A stretch of DNA of 64,000 bases from Castanea sativa (Eukaryota > Streptophyta > Magnoliopsida > Fagales > Fagaceae), in assembly GCF_040712315.1 (NCBI RefSeq), contig NC_134015.1, positions 51,057,964-51,121,963 of the forward strand, written 5' to 3'. Positions 10,889 through 22,696 of this stretch are shown here, piece after piece (positions within the stretch are counted from its first letter, which is position 1; each line of letters begins with the position of its first letter). The notes beneath the pieces are model-generated. The model made no database searches. It was given only the letters and a program-made list of their open reading frames with translations, and was not told the DNA's origin. The position numbers and the translations under genes are program-made.

Positions 10889-13800
10889 CTAGTTACTCCC
10901 ATGAGAAAAGACTGATGTTGCTGATATAGATGCCGTGGGGCTGGTCACATCTCTATCTACATTACCAAAGTTGACTTTCCCAGTCAACACTTTTATTGCT
11001 ATTTGAGCAACTTCAGCAAACCAGTCATCCTCTGGCAACACGCTGCAAAAAACAAGGTTATTAGACAGATTTTCATAGGCAACTTTGGTTCATAAAAAAG
11101 GTTATTAGCTTATTATACATAATGGTTTATAAGACAAGCAGGTAGCTTCAAAGCCTCAATCACAACAAGACCGGGCTATGTTGCCAACTTGCCATAGTCA
11201 AAGAATTTTCTTTAGCCCTAAGTTTTCTTTAGTATACTTTTCTGCCAACTAAATGTACCTGTAAGGATCCATTCCAGTGGCAGCAACTGAGTCTATAGCT
11301 CTACCTATAATATTCTTGATAACTTGATGCAGATTCCGGGATAAGTAACGGCCTTGGGATGAAAAAAGTATCACAAACTCCATATCCAAGTATAACTGCA
11401 TAACAATGAAACCGTGTATATAATATATCAATTGCTCACAACAAAAACACGTAGAGATAAAGGAGACAGTTGTGAAAATGTACCTGTTGAAGGCCAAGAG
11501 GACCTAAAGGCTTTGGCCCCTCCTCTATGTCTTCCCAAAAGCTTTGATCTTCAGAAAGCCACAGGATTACAGTCTCTGTGAGTCTCATCAATAGAACAGT
11601 TGCAAACCTTTCCCTACCTACAAACATATCTGTTGCAATGCTTGCCATCCTTGTCAATTTTGCAAAGAGTACCTGAAAGGAGATGTAGTCAATGGTAATC
11701 TATAGGATTTTGGTAAACAAAATAGCATTTGTAGTGAAAGAAGATGTAAGATATATAATGATATGGTCCATATAGATGCAGATTATTTGCTGCACTAATC
11801 AGACAGCAATCAACCATACTAAAATAAAAGCTAGGATAAGTCAAATTATTTGGTTTGAGTCCTTGAATATGAATAATCTGCAGCGTCACTGCATTATAAA
11901 AGTTGTAAATGGAAAGGTAGCTGAGAAAGCAACTATTGTAACTAGGAAGAAATGGAAACGACAGCATCAAATGGAGAAAAAATTGCAGTACTTTGTTCAA
12001 GGTGCTTGCATTTTTAACTTATATAATGTCAGCACACTTCTAGAGCAATATTACTTCCAGTAAAAAAAAAAAAAAAAATTATTGCAGAAGTAAAACAGTT
12101 GCACAGAACATACTAATACACCTTAAATTAGTAAAGCCACAACAGAAAAGCTTCCCTTGTGGTTAGATTTGACTTCTAAAGAGGTATAGATGATAAAAAG
12201 TACAACATGAACCAAGAGGCTTCAATATTTACTTTTAGCCGTGTTGGACAAACTGATATTAGTGTCTTTTGAGTATTATTCAAGCACCAACATGGTGACA
12301 ACTATGACAGAGATCAATTTATTCTGAGGTTTCTATTTGAGACATCTTGTAATTTTTAATCAAATTCATCACCAATTCCATGCTTTTACTACATCAAGCA
12401 TAGTACCATAACATCCCAAACAATGTAAAATTGAAATTCAGAATGACAACTACCTGAAAAATTGGAGATGGAAACCATTCAGGCTCATCTGTATTATCAT
12501 CCATATATATGTACATTTGAGCATTGATACTAGTGTCACCATCATCTAAGAAGATTAGCTCAAGAGCATGATGTCGGCAGAAGCTATCTCTCAGGCGGTC
12601 AACTGAACGTTGAAGCCGTCTCTTCCATTCCCTTTGCTCAGGAAGACGGCTTTGCCTGTCTGAACTTCTTCTATGGGGCTCATCCGTTCTGTTTGTCTGT
12701 TGCAAGGGCAAGAGCTTCATGGCAGCACGTGGGAGCAGCTCATCTGCTAACAGTGATGCATTAGCTAGCAAAGCTATCTGTTGGGCTTCAGTCTCTGCCA
12801 TCCTAACAATTTTGTTCGCATAAACTTCTGTGTCCTCCTCATTGTCCATTGAACTTGGTAATGCATTTATCAACAAGTTTACATAGGAGTTGAACACTTG
12901 TAAAACACCTTCCAATGTGGAAACATCCAACTGCAGGCTTTCAAGGAGGCACACATCTTCAAGAAATTCCTGATTCCAGCATGTTGCATAATTAGTGTGC
13001 GTTTGGGTTAGGATTAAAAATTAAAATTCTTTCACTATTTAGCTTATTTTTGCTACTATTCATGGGCCCCACTGCACTTTTTGGCACTATTCATGGGCCT
13101 TACTGTACTATTTTAACTAAAATTTACTTTTATCTACAATATTTTCGGCCATAATTTTTCAGTTTTAGCAAAATAAGCGGTATCCAAACACACCCTTAAT
13201 CAAGTTTAACAAATCAGCAACATCTAAAACAACAACAGTCAATCCTTATTCCCAAAATTTTGGGGTTGGCTATGGATCCTCAACATAGTCAAGGTCAACC
13301 ACATATAATGTTTTTTAGAATTCTATTCTCCTCAACAAATTAGCAAGATATAATGAACAAAAAAAAATTGGAGCTTGGCAGATGATTCATCTTTCATCCC
13401 ATACTATAATCAAAATTCAGTACACTTGGCTTACTTATTGATTTAATAGTTGCAATCAGGTTCAGCAAAAAAAGAAAGCTACAAGCTTCTTTTCCAAGAA
13501 AAGAAATTAAGTAAATGGCATTTTAGAAAGAAGAAATTAGTTGACGAAGATGACATTCATCCTTCGCTAGGATAGAAATTCTATAGAAAGGAAAATAATC
13601 ACCTGAACCATTGAATTGAATCTGTGAGCACTGGATGAAAGCTTAGGCTGGGATAGGTTCACACTACTAAGAGATGTACTTGAAGCCAGACGTGTACCAG
13701 CAGGCAGACAAGTAAGTACCCAATCATCTGCTGCAGCTAGTGCTGCACAGCTCTGTTCAATTCTTTTTAGGTTGTCATTTAATGCCTGTTCAATGAGCGG

Positions 13801-16800
13801 CCTAAAGAGTCTCAAAAGGATAGGAGAAAGTGATAATCCACGAGCTTCTAACAAAGAGCAGTAAGCCAAGCATATATGAACACACTCGGCTGCAACTCTT
13901 AAGCCCCCAACTGCTGCTGAGGAAGCTAGAACATGCCTCTTAAGAATAAGAGCAAAAGCCTCAGTTTGTTTGACTGCCCAAGTTACAAGCTCAGAAGTAT
14001 ATGCAGGCTCCTCACCAAAAACTGCCAATGAGTCACTTGCAGCTTGTGCAATGGTGGAAAAAACAATCTGGGAGAGTGAAGCTGTATATGCTGCTCCATA
14101 TGAAGCATTTGATGGGCGAAGACTCTGCATATTACCCTGCAACTTCTGCTTATGAGAATTGAGTAGCAATGTATGGGCACGAGGACCATCCCCAAGTTTT
14201 TTCAGAGCTAGAACAGCTGAACGAAGCTCAACACCGCGAGTAGAAGGTTGACAGGTAGTCTCTGCAAGCTGATCAGCTAGTTTCTGTCTCTGTTCAGTGA
14301 TGGTAGTCTGCAGTGATAAGAGAATGGTCTGGCTCAATGTTTGCCTCTCTTTGGCTTCTTTGGCCATACTTTCTCCTTCATCCAAGGCAGCCAAAGCTTC
14401 ATCCACTCTTCTCTCGGACAATAGAACTTCAAGGGTGTCTAAAAATTCTACTAACCAATTTTCTATGTTGGAAAGTTCCGTGTTTTCGTACGATACATCC
14501 TCTCCAGCTGAATCTTCAGGACCAGTGGACAAGGAATCAATGTGAACTCCTTCAGATAAACCATGAACTAGAGCAGCCTGAGTAGATAGGAGATTCCTCA
14601 TTGAGAGGAGCTGACCTTCAAGATCTGAAATCTCTCTTGATGTGCTGTAAATGAAACAACCCAGATAGTTCACAAACAATGAATGTGGATACTTTGAGAA
14701 AGAAAGAATACAACAACAACCAAACCTTGGTCTAAACATCTGGGGTTGGTTATGGATCCACAATAGATTAGTCAGGGTCAGACAAATTATGAGAAAGGAA
14801 GAATGACTGTTACTAAAAAAGAAAGAAAAAGTAGAAACATGCTTTTTGAAAGGTGTAGATTTTTTTTCTAAGAACTGCAAAGCGAAGATAGCTAAGTAGT
14901 TCATAACATTGCCAGGAGACTCCTATCTGTTCAGAAGTTTCATTTTAGGAGATTCTTAATGACACCAGAAAATTTTCAGGGTGTCTACAACCATTCTGTC
15001 TTCCAACATATGAGTTGCTCCTAAACTCTCATCACACATTTTTCTTTTTCAGGACAAAGAAACCTTTCCAATTTTTACTAGTATTAAGTGTGGCATGTGG
15101 AGATAAAGTATTGACATTCACCAATCGCAGGTTCCAATTAGTTGGTTATGTCAATGATATTCACGCCCATGTCTTGAAAAAATACAAAACCTGACGTTGA
15201 TCCAGTGTCTAATTTTGACAATTCTGCATTAGTTCAAAACTCAGAGATTTCCAGTAAAGGACAATTGAGAAGATCATTATATAGTTCAAAAGTTACAGTT
15301 AACAGCACAAATTAAAAAATCGCAAGCATTTGGAAGTATGAAATTGAGAATATGCAATAGCTGAGACATGTGGTAACCACTTTGAAACTCGTTTACATAC
15401 TTAATAGAGTGATGCTCACCGGATGAAGGCACCATAATTAGCATAGACACTTTTACGCATTTCCTCAGCAGATGCCTTCTTCAGTTCAACAAGGTAAGAG
15501 CACAAGTGCCTTATCTCCTGTCAAACGCGGACAAAACAGTCAACCTTATGTTTCACATGACAATCTTCTCATTACTATGTTCTCTATTCCTTAACTTGCT
15601 AGATTCACCAATTAAGAACTAAAACAGATAAGAGAAATGTTCATTTTTTTATGGTATGTATGAAAAAATAAAATATCTAGCACATAGTTTCATATTCTGT
15701 ATGTATAACTTTAATATTCTAGCAAATTGAAGCATATGCCCTCAGATTATGAAAATCTCATTGCAACATACAAACAATAGGAATTTTAATATTTTAAATT
15801 CTGATTACAAATTTACAATCGTGTTACATTGTACAAAACTGCCTGAACATCAAAAATAAATTTATGGCCAAATGAGAAATCAACAACAACCAATCTTTTA
15901 AGCCTCAAATTCTCAACAGAATAATTAGGGTCGATTTTGCCATTCTATAACATCTAAAGTCAAACTCTATTGCTTTCGTTTACACATGATCAAACCATTT
16001 CAAGCAGCTCTCCCATCGTTTTTTTTTTGTTCATCAATAGGACCACTTATATCTTAAAACAATATCCTTATCTTGTATCATGTCTTTAATTATATTTTCA
16101 CTTATCTATCTTAACATTATTATTTTAGTTCTACTCATTTTATGAATGCATTGGTCCAAATGAGACATCAAAACTATACAAAATTGGTTCGTTTATTAAC
16201 TCTTGCGGACATAAAATCAATGTCCATCCTTGTCCCACACCTCAATGGACAGTTAAATGGGAGCCCACCTAAGCTTTTTCACAAACAATCAGGACATCAT
16301 ATATGGACACAACAAATGGCCATTGTAACATATACTATAAGACCCCCACAATTGCCGGTGAAAAAAATGCACTACAATAAAAAATATTCTTGATTCATTT
16401 TGTATTTTACAAGTGGACCCACATGAAGATTTTTCTTAAATTTTAACATAACTCCTCAGCAACTTCGATTTTTTTTTTTAATTATATATAAAAAAAAAAG
16501 TTTCTGGGTTTTATTACAAGCATGCATAAAATACTTTCAAATATGAACCTATTGGTGGAAACCCATTTCTCAAATATATTTTCTGAAACTGTTGTATATT
16601 GATCAATATCCATATATGTAACACAACCAATACCACGCAGGGAGAGAAAATAAGAGAGAAGAATACCTTTTCATTCATGGTCTGGCATTTGGAGGTGACA
16701 TAGGCATCAGGGTCGAAGTTAGAGGTCTTGAAGACCTTAAGCCTATCGCTGAGTGTTAAATTTGCCTCAGATTCTGAGGAGTCTTCTACACTTGATGAAA

Positions 16801-16840
16801 ATGACCCTCTTGAAAGAGATGTGAGTGTTGACGAGTCCAT
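10889..16840 (-). CDS. EXO84A: Exocyst complex subunit EXO84A, seven exons, 769 aa
   Basis: Minus-strand exons: 16840-16667, 15517-15420, 14644-13603, 12969-12454, 11672-11484, 11395-11259 and 11042-10889. They sum to 2310 nt, all GT-AG and in frame, with stop TAG at 10891-10889. EXO84 is one of eight exocyst subunits tethering secretory vesicles to the plasma membrane. The serine-rich N-terminus leads into the conserved SDRLKVFKTSNFDPDAYV block. A Vps51/EXO84 coiled-coil region with TSREISDLEGQLLSMRNLLS follows, then a helical C-terminal rod (about residues 150-769) containing LKKLGDGPRAHTLLL. The length matches plant EXO84A (about 750 aa); EXO84B and EXO84C have different N-termini. The first residues of the third exon must be TSREIS: the upstream open frame there is intron. 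Introns carry SINE- and MITE-like insertions. I see no defect. Confidence 0.93.
12996..13194. mobile_element. MITE-like insertion in EXO84A intron
   Basis: A roughly 200-bp unit starts GTGTGCGTTTGG and ends with CCAAACACAC, an inverted terminal match. Inside, CTATTCATGGGCC occurs twice. Similar sequences ending TATCCAAACACACCC are, from memory, common in woody rosid genomes. I could not define a target duplication, so the superfamily is open. Confidence 0.55.
13227..13305. mobile_element. Au-SINE-like fragment in EXO84A intron
   Basis: The sequence carries ACAACAACAGTCAATCCTTA and GGGGTTGGCTATGGATCCTC, resembling the conserved GGGGTCGGCTA-TGGATC part of plant Au-type SINEs as I remember it. 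A second copy lies at 14708-14785. No complete promoter boxes were seen. Confidence 0.4.
14708..14785. mobile_element. Second Au-SINE-like fragment in EXO84A intron
   Basis: It contains ACAACAACCAAACCTTGGTC and GGGGTTGGTTATGGATCCAC, in the same orientation as the 13227 copy and diverged from it. It sits in the intron before the large third exon. Confidence 0.4.
15518..16666 (-). other. First intron of EXO84A
   Basis: AT-rich intron. A plus-strand open frame at 16142-16393 has no recognisable product. No defined transposon boundaries are seen. Confidence 0.5.
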
Positions 16841-17552
16841 ATTCTATGCTTTTCTCTTGGTTTTTAATTTCAAGCCCTGAATATGAGAAGTTTCGATCAA
16901 TATGTGATGCAAAAGAAAAAGAATGAAAACAATGAAAAGCTAAGAAAACATACATATATATGTAGTTTTGTTTGAGTTCCTATAAAATTGGATCAACAAG
17001 GAGATGAGACGTAGGGAGAGCATATCAGCTGCAATTAAACAAGGGGCAATCCCTGCAATGTTGCACACTTGGCCGAATGAGACGCTGCCACATCACGTTA
17101 TTTAAAACCTCCCTATGCCATAAATGATGAGGCTAGAGTGGGTATTATTGTGATGGGCAATGATTATCATACATCCTTATTCACCATACGCACATTGCCA
17201 GGTGAGTTGAAATTGTATTTTTAAAATACAATTTCATTTAAAAAAGCAAAATTTAAACATGATTTCACTTTTTTTTTTTTAATTTAAATTGAAATTGTGT
17301 TTTCAAAACTTGATTTCACAAGAAGTGTATACAAAGTGTGTTATAAAAAGTGTGTAATAAGATTTAACTTTGCTGAGAATTTGTATTATATAAGAGTAGT
17401 AAAGAATCATTCTTATATTTTTATTAATTAAAGGGTGTTAAATTGGGTATTATTATCATCTAAAAAATAAAAAAGTAATAGGAGCACTCTAGAAGGAAAT
17501 TCATATTCTTAGAAAGAAAATGTTGATGAGAATCAAAATGCACAGTGAGATA
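16841..17552. other. Upstream region of EXO84A
   Basis: It should contain the EXO84A promoter and 5' UTR. A TATATATG stretch lies near 16950, but no core promoter is convincing. From about 17200 on, complementary A/T-rich segments around TGAAATTG suggest an old foldback insertion. Confidence 0.4.
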
Positions 17553-18020
17553 TCACTACAAAAAACGCGTTTTATAGTTGCGTTTTTGAGCTGTGTTTTA
17601 TAAAAATGTAGCTACAGGGTTGTATTTGAACTGCGTTTCTAGAAAACGCAGCTCCACCCCTGGTCTATTGCCGCGTTTAGTAAACGTAGCTATAGATCAG
17701 GGGTGGAGCTACGTTTTCCAGATGTTGAGGCTACGTTTCGACCCATTCGGAGATTTTTTTTTTCAATATGTCTGGAGTTGCGTTTAAAAAATGCAGCTTC
17801 AAAGATGCTGGAGCTGCGTTTTTTTAAACGCACCTTAAACACATCTAGAGTTGCGTTTGTTAAACGCAGCTTCAACATTTATAGAGCTGCGTTTAAAGAA
17901 ACGCAGCTTATATGTGTCTGGAGTTGCGTTTAAGAAACGCAGCTTCAACATTTATATAGTTGCGTTTCATTAAACGCAGCTTATACAGTTTGGAGCTGCG
18001 TTTCATTAAACGCGGCTTAG
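17553..18020. mobile_element. CACTA-type transposon end with subterminal hairpin array
   Basis: The segment starts CACTACAAAAAACG, the classic CACTA (En/Spm) terminus. Behind it is a series of imperfect palindromes built on G(C/T)TGCGTTT...AAACGCAGC. Seven consecutive ones start at about 17778, 17812, 17850, 17886, 17923, 17959 and 17995, a regular 34-38 bp spacing. The best is AGCTGCGTTT-AAAG-AAACGCAGCT at about 17885-17908. Subterminal repeats of this kind are transposase binding sites in the family. The opposite end was not found, so this is probably a decayed or internally deleted copy. Confidence 0.7.
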
Positions 18021-20200
18021 TTTTAAGTATAAATAAAAAAAATCCCTCAACTCCGGATCCACATAATTAAAAAAAACCCTAAATCCCTCAGATCACTCTC
18101 AACTCTCAAGCTACCTCTTGATCCAACACCCTAAATATGGGAATGTACGGAAAAATTCTTAAAATTCTCATGAATAGTAATTAAGGTCTATTATGATAAC
18201 GCTCAAATGATTCTCAAAAGTGTTAGATCACATGGAATGGATGCACAAATTAAGAGTCAGATCATGTCTAGAAAGAAAGTTCAAAGAGACTAAAATTTGG
18301 ATTTTTTTTTTTGAGAATCAAATTTGGAATTGATGTACAATACAATATTCCCTTCAACAAACTTTACCATGATTTTTTTTCCATGGCAATTACCAAATTA
18401 AAAAAAAAAACAAAAAAAAGTGGATAAATAAAGTATTGAACCATTTTCAAAAACTTTAATTAGGGGCTAAGTCAAGGCACTTGAATTTTCTTTTCACTAA
18501 TTGAAAAAATCTTCAATTTCAACATTTTTTTTTTGAGAAACAATTTCAAGAAATTGATCTTTCGTGGATGAAATTGAACTCTAAGACATAGTTTAAGAAC
18601 CAAAATCATTATTTTCCTAAAAAATAAGATATCACCACATGGTTGAAATATAAAACAATTTATTGCTTATAAGATTTCACCTTAAAAATTCTACTTTAAT
18701 TCTAATATTTTGTGTATATATACATCTATATATGTGTGTATTATCAACCTAAAAATCATATCATGGGTTCTTCTATGGCAATTATGTAATGTACTCATTA
18801 GAAAAAAAAAAAAAAAATCTTTACAAGCAAAATCTATCGATAAAGATTCAGTAAGTATTCTCATCAATCTATATAAGTGAGATCTTACAATAGATTTGTT
18901 TATATTTTTCAATAAATCCATCTAAATATGAAAAAACTTTTAAGTCACCACGATATGGATTCATTGTACAATTTCTCTTTGTAAAATGTTAAAACAATAC
19001 AAATTTTATTACACAAAGTTTATAAATTGATGTGGTAATGAATGCAATTAGTAAGATTTCAATAACATAGTAAATGAATGTTAGAATTTAAAATTATATT
19101 TTTGTAATTGGTGACATATTAATTTGTAAAGTTTATATATATAATAAAATTTATAGCATCTCTAACATTATTCAGTTATCTCACGTGATTGTAAGCTTCC
19201 AACTCTAATTAAGCTGAACCAATGATTTTAGACATGTGCGATGACATAAAAATAGTCAGACCACAACGGACTAACTCAATGTCGTTACTTATTAAGCTGC
19301 ATGGATAGTATGAAGCATTTTTTTAACCAATCTGCCGAGTCATATTTAAAGAAGTTCCAATAAGATGCCCAGGCCTTCACATTGCAAAATTTGCCATCGG
19401 ACCTTCTCATGGACTACCAAGTGTAAACAGTAAACACAAGTATAAAGAGGCATTTTGTTCTTTGCAGGTATATGCCTTGGACTTGGAGAAAGACTTATTT
19501 TCACATATAGAAGCAAATCATAGGATGGCAAATGCAACTAATATAATGGCTTCAGGAATCAGGATATTTCCTGATTTAGTTAACTTTGGTTACAATTGTG
19601 TGGTTAAATAATTAAATTTATCATATTCCAATAGTTTAAGCTTTTAGAACAATTGGTAATTTAACAACTAAATTTTCTTAAATGTGCTTTGATTAGGCAA
19701 AAGAATTGTTACATATATAGCTTCTAAAATCGATCTACTTCATTTGCAAGCGGTTGTTGAGTGGTTAGTTCCAATAATGTAGAAGATACTAATGCCATTC
19801 ATGTGAGGTTTTGCTAATAAGAAGAAGGAATTATTAGTTCAGCGTAAAGATGCAAATTCAAACACATAAGATACTTTATTTGGTAGAGTATAAAGTGTAA
19901 CATACAAGTAATGGTGCAAACATGATTTTGAAAAATGGACCGTTCAAATAACCAAATAAGAGATTGGTTTTTGGTTCAACTGGGTCGGGCAGATAGTCAA
20001 ATGTAATGAATAATTTTAAAATTACAAAAATGTTAAAAAATGCCTATTAATTATATGTATATTTACCTTTAATAATATTAATATTTTTTTTACATATTTA
20101 ATAATTAAGATTTATATAATATATAAAAGTGAAGAGTAGTATTTATTGTTGCTACGTTTAGTCATATTAGTGTAGCATTTCTAAAAGGTTCAATTAGAGT
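18021..20200. other. AT-rich intergenic DNA, no gene seen
   Basis: About 2.2 kb with several short A or T runs and no conserved reading frame. Possibly the remaining body of the CACTA element at its left edge, but nothing shows that directly. Confidence 0.4.
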
Positions 20201-20202
20201 AT

Positions 20203-21302
20203 AAAACACCAATGAACGTTTAGACCCCCAAATACAAAATTACCAACACAAGCTTATATACAAACAACATATATGCGGAAAGATGAATATAAGCTAAACC
20301 CAAATTGGTAAAACATTCTAAACCAAAATCAATCACAAACATAGCAGTAATTAAAAGGTAAAAAGTAAGGGAAGAGAGATGCAAACACAATGATAATACA
20401 ACGATGTGTTATCGAAGAGGAAATTGAAGAACTTGACGAAAAACCTCTCCGCCACCCTCCAAGCGGTAAAATGATCCACTAGAGAATAAAGTTGGGATAT
20501 ATGAATAGCAATAGACCCTTCAAGCCTAATCTACCTAATGCACCTAATCCCTCCAAGCTTCTTGCTCCAACAAGGTTACGCTGAACCTTGTCTTCTCTAG
20601 CTTTCCGGATCCCACAATATGGAGCGCAATAAGCTCCATATTGCATATGCCATCCTTGGCATCTTCCAATGCTTCCTAAAGCTCCAAAAACACTTTCAAC
20701 ACTCTAAATGGGTGTGGGTTGTGTTTGGGTACAAATCTCCTCTCAATGGGTATAACAATGGGAGAGGGAAGGAGAAGAGTCTACACAGATTTCTCTCTAA
20801 GAATGGGTAGCTCTCTCTCTAATAGGGTAGTTGTGTTGTAAAAACCTCTCTTAGGGTTTTTCTCTCAATAAGCTCATTTTTTAGCAGCTTTACATTTTGT
20901 GGGTATAAGTGTATTTATAGTAGGATATGAGGGGAATGTGAAAAGTCAGTTTTCATCCAAACATGGCATTTTGATGACTTGGCCTCGTGACTGGAACAAG
21001 TCGCGAGTTTGAGTTGCGAGATAACTTCCAGGCCAGACTGTACTTTTTGTTATGTAGTGCTCTAGCTGTCGTGACCCTTTAGCTCCCTGCATGCTTCACA
21101 CGTGTGCCACTTTGGCGACTTGCCAGTCGTGAGATCCAGTTGCGAGACTCCTTTGAGTGCACACATCTTGAGTTTCTTCACACTCTTTTACACACAACCC
21201 TTACATTATTCCCACCTAAATACAGGGTTTCTATACGCTGAATTACAAGAAAATTTGGCACTGAATAAAGCCAACACATGGTTGATTAAATTTAACCTTA
21301 CA
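20203..21302 (-). mobile_element. Copia-type LTR copy, isolated
   Basis: This 1.1-kb segment is homologous to 42603-43653; both carry GATGTGTTATCGAAGAGGAA and CCTCCAAGCGGTAAA. Its right end (CCTTACA) corresponds to the LTR start on the minus strand. On that strand a TATA-like CTATAAATAC lies near 20915. No gag or pol flanks it, so it is a solo LTR or a fragment. A matching 5-bp target duplication was not found. Confidence 0.55.
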
Positions 21303-21640
21303 ATTTCAATCCATTTGGTCCATTTAGGTCTACTTTGGTCCATTTGGTCTACTTCGGCCTATTTGGTCCATTTTGGTCCACTTTGCTTTAGTCCACTTCG
21401 GTGATGCTTTGGGATGAGAGGTTTGTGTAAAAAGAGGAGTTGTTTTATTAACAATTATGTAATAGTCTTAGCATAATGTTGGTAGGTTCTTGATAAATTA
21501 CATTTTTCTTATGTGATTATAGTTTTGTATTTGTTTTTTAATATAAGTAGTGGATTTACTTATATCTACTTTCTCTTTAGACTATTTAAGACGTATAGAG
21601 GATGCATTGTTTGTAAGGAGTACTAGAAACAATTTTTTAA
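21303..21640 (+). repeat. Inverted copy of the 9.2-9.7 kb minisatellite unit
   Basis: Complementary TGGTCCATTT-type repeats (to about 21398) are followed by a block that matches the reverse complement of about 9240-9470, including GTTGGTAGGTTCTTGATAAA. It is a second member of the same dispersed family, in opposite orientation. Confidence 0.65.
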
Positions 21641-22095
21641 AATCTAATGTGGTGGTACAATTAACAGTTAATGTGGCATGGGAAATAAATTTTTATTATT
21701 CCGTTTGACATATCAGCTTTTTCCATCTAAGGGATAACGACATGAACAATTTGATACGACATTGAAAATGTTAGGGACCAAATTGACACAGTTGAAATGT
21801 TAGGAACCAAATTGAGACATGGTGTAAAGGATAGGGATCAACATCGTAATTTATCATAGTATTAAATATTAAAAGTAATTTACGTGATATAAATGTTATC
21901 TACTTAGAGTGTTTTTGTAGGAAAGTGAAGTTAATTTTTTTCAAATCAATCATTCTGGCATTTCATTTAGGAAGATTTGATCTCTGTCTCTATCGCTGTC
22001 TCTCGTTGTTCAAAACTAGTTTGGGTAGCATATGCTGCTCCTTAAGTGAGAAAATTAAGGTAAAACTTTTATTTGAAGAAGAAAGAAACCATGTT
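21641..22095. other. AT-rich intergenic DNA, no gene seen
   Basis: It contains GTTAGGGACCAAATTGACAC and a near repeat of it, a phrase I associate with plant transposon remnants. No boundaries can be defined. Confidence 0.35.
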
Positions 22096-22696
22096 CACAA
22101 AAAATATTTCATACGTACAATGTTAATCTCATTCATATAAGAATTTTGATCATACACAAATTCAGAGCAACTATTTAACATATGAGTATCTATTTTACAA
22201 TGATAATTTCTTAGGATTTATCTATGAAAGTCAATATGCATTCACTAAAAACTTCTAAGAATGATAATGAATATCATTATCTTCTAATAATAAGCAACCT
22301 TGTTTTTCTAAGACATTGTCACACACAATAGTTATATTTTCAAATTGAATAATGTTATGTTGCAATTGAAGCTCTTTATCAAATACCTGCAACTATCCAC
22401 AAAAAATATTTCATACGTACAATGTTAATCTCATTCATATAAGATTTTTGATCATACACAAATTCAGAGCAACTATTTAACATTTGAGTATCTATTTTAC
22501 AATGATAATTTCTTAGAATTTATCTATGAAAGTCAATATGCACTCACTAAAAACTTCTAAGAATAATAACGAATATCATTATCTTCTAATAATAAGCAAC
22601 CTTGTTTTTCTAAGACATTGTCACACACAATGGGTCTATTTTCAAATTGAATAATGTTATGCTGCAATTGAAGCTCTTTATCAAATACCTGCAACC
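22096..22696. repeat. 302-bp tandem duplication
   Basis: Two head-to-tail copies (22096-22397 and 22398-22696) share nearly all bases, for example CACAAAAAATATTTCATACG and AAGACATTGTCACACACAAT. Only scattered substitutions separate them. The unit has no coding potential. Confidence 0.9.

Noticed and set aside
13567..14904. Apparent long N-terminus upstream of the large EXO84A exon
   Set aside because: The codons before TSREIS are intron: an acceptor precedes 14644 and the family's sequence continues from the second exon instead.
17703..17933. Open frame across the CACTA hairpin array
   Set aside because: It is a translation of repeated palindromes; both strands are open for the same reason.
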